Origin: Flabesymbios commensalis
Lineage: Eukaryota; Annelida; Polychaeta; Terebellida; Flabelligeridae
Assembly: GCA_964017125.1 (NCBI GenBank)
Contig: OZ024903.1
Coordinates: 109,637,135 to 109,701,134 of the forward strand
DNA length: 64,000 bases
Reading direction: 5' to 3'
Shown here in pieces: positions 63,792-64,000 of the stretch (its first letter is position 1; every line of letters begins with the position of its first letter). Both the position numbers and the translations under genes were made by a program. The notes below the pieces were generated by a model, which saw only the letters and a program-made list of their open reading frames with translations, was not told where the DNA came from and searched no databases.

Positions 63792-64000
63792 CTTAAAGCG
63801 CTGAACTATTTTTGTACAAACCATGGAAACTAAAGGGTTTTTTTAATTTTAAATCATCATAAATGTCTTAGTCAGTTTTTTCCGCTTCATTTGAATAGCT
63901 GTGTTATGGGTGTACGGCCATTAGGAATATGTTTACTCTTACAGTGCGGGGATCGACTTTAGTCGTCAGAATCTGACGTCTGTAGACGTCAGATTCTGAC
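63792..64000 (+). mobile_element. Family A MITE, cut by the window end
   Basis: TTAA at 63788-63791, then CTTAAAGCGCTGA. The hairpin left arm and centre are present; the right arm runs off the window. Confidence 0.85.

Noticed and set aside
1-64000. LTR, retroviral or Polinton-like elements
   Set aside because: No long terminal direct repeats with matching interior and no recognisable polymerase, integrase or capsid peptide was seen.

Overview
The window looks like intergenic or intronic DNA of a repeat-rich animal genome, most likely a marine invertebrate. The evidence is AT-rich eukaryotic sequence, tRNA- and 5S-derived SINEs with target-site duplications (TSDs), very many short palindromic DNA elements, minisatellites, frequent taggcctat-type words, and one 200-base assembly gap (16602-16801). 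A SINE with a 5S-like head and a possible CR1/L2-type tail leans weakly towards a deuterostome such as an echinoderm or hemichordate, but a mollusc is not excluded. I find no convincing host protein gene. Almost all open frames are short and lie inside repeats. The only coding hint is an 84-codon frame kept in two duplicated copies (14855-15108 and 20487-20739).

Letters used below are my own labels. A, B1, B2, C and D are about 240-bp elements that start CCCTT, end AAGGG, sit in TTAA targets, and each carry one long internal hairpin: A has GACGTC arms, B has CTTGAAGTTGTG arms, C has CTACAAG arms, D has CATTTGAAG arms. G and O are longer foldbacks that also sit in TTAA. E is a roughly 100-bp palindrome with CCCAGCAAACAC ends and a GGCCCAACATTAAA core. 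H, N and P are other palindromes. I, J, L and R are dispersed repeats. K, M and Q are elements with terminal inverted repeats. SINE-1 is a dimeric tRNA SINE. SINE-2 is a tRNA SINE with a conserved 3' core.

Layout: 1-11600 is a scatter of A, B, C and E copies with tandem J repeats. 11645-22302 is a tandem duplication of about 5 kb, broken by the gap, whose two units differ by several later insertions. 22430-34000 holds nested MITEs, SINE-1 copies and a second tandem duplication (about 786 bp, 29658-31229). 34178-35990 is a 43-bp minisatellite. 36000-41000 holds G, Q, B2, a 60-bp perfect palindrome, the 5S-derived SINE and an interrupted J element. 41000-53650 is mainly A, B, C and G copies plus a third local duplication (51999-53285). 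54142-55260 is a 26-bp minisatellite and 60085-60660 a 33-bp one. The end carries D, I, H and a retroposon (63061-63741) whose relative at 48200-48565 has one segment in the opposite orientation.

The parts relate mainly as insertions into one another. Many nested junctions and pre-integration sites can be read directly, giving a relative order of events and showing that several distinct families share the TTAA target. No retroviral, LTR or Polinton-like element was recognised.
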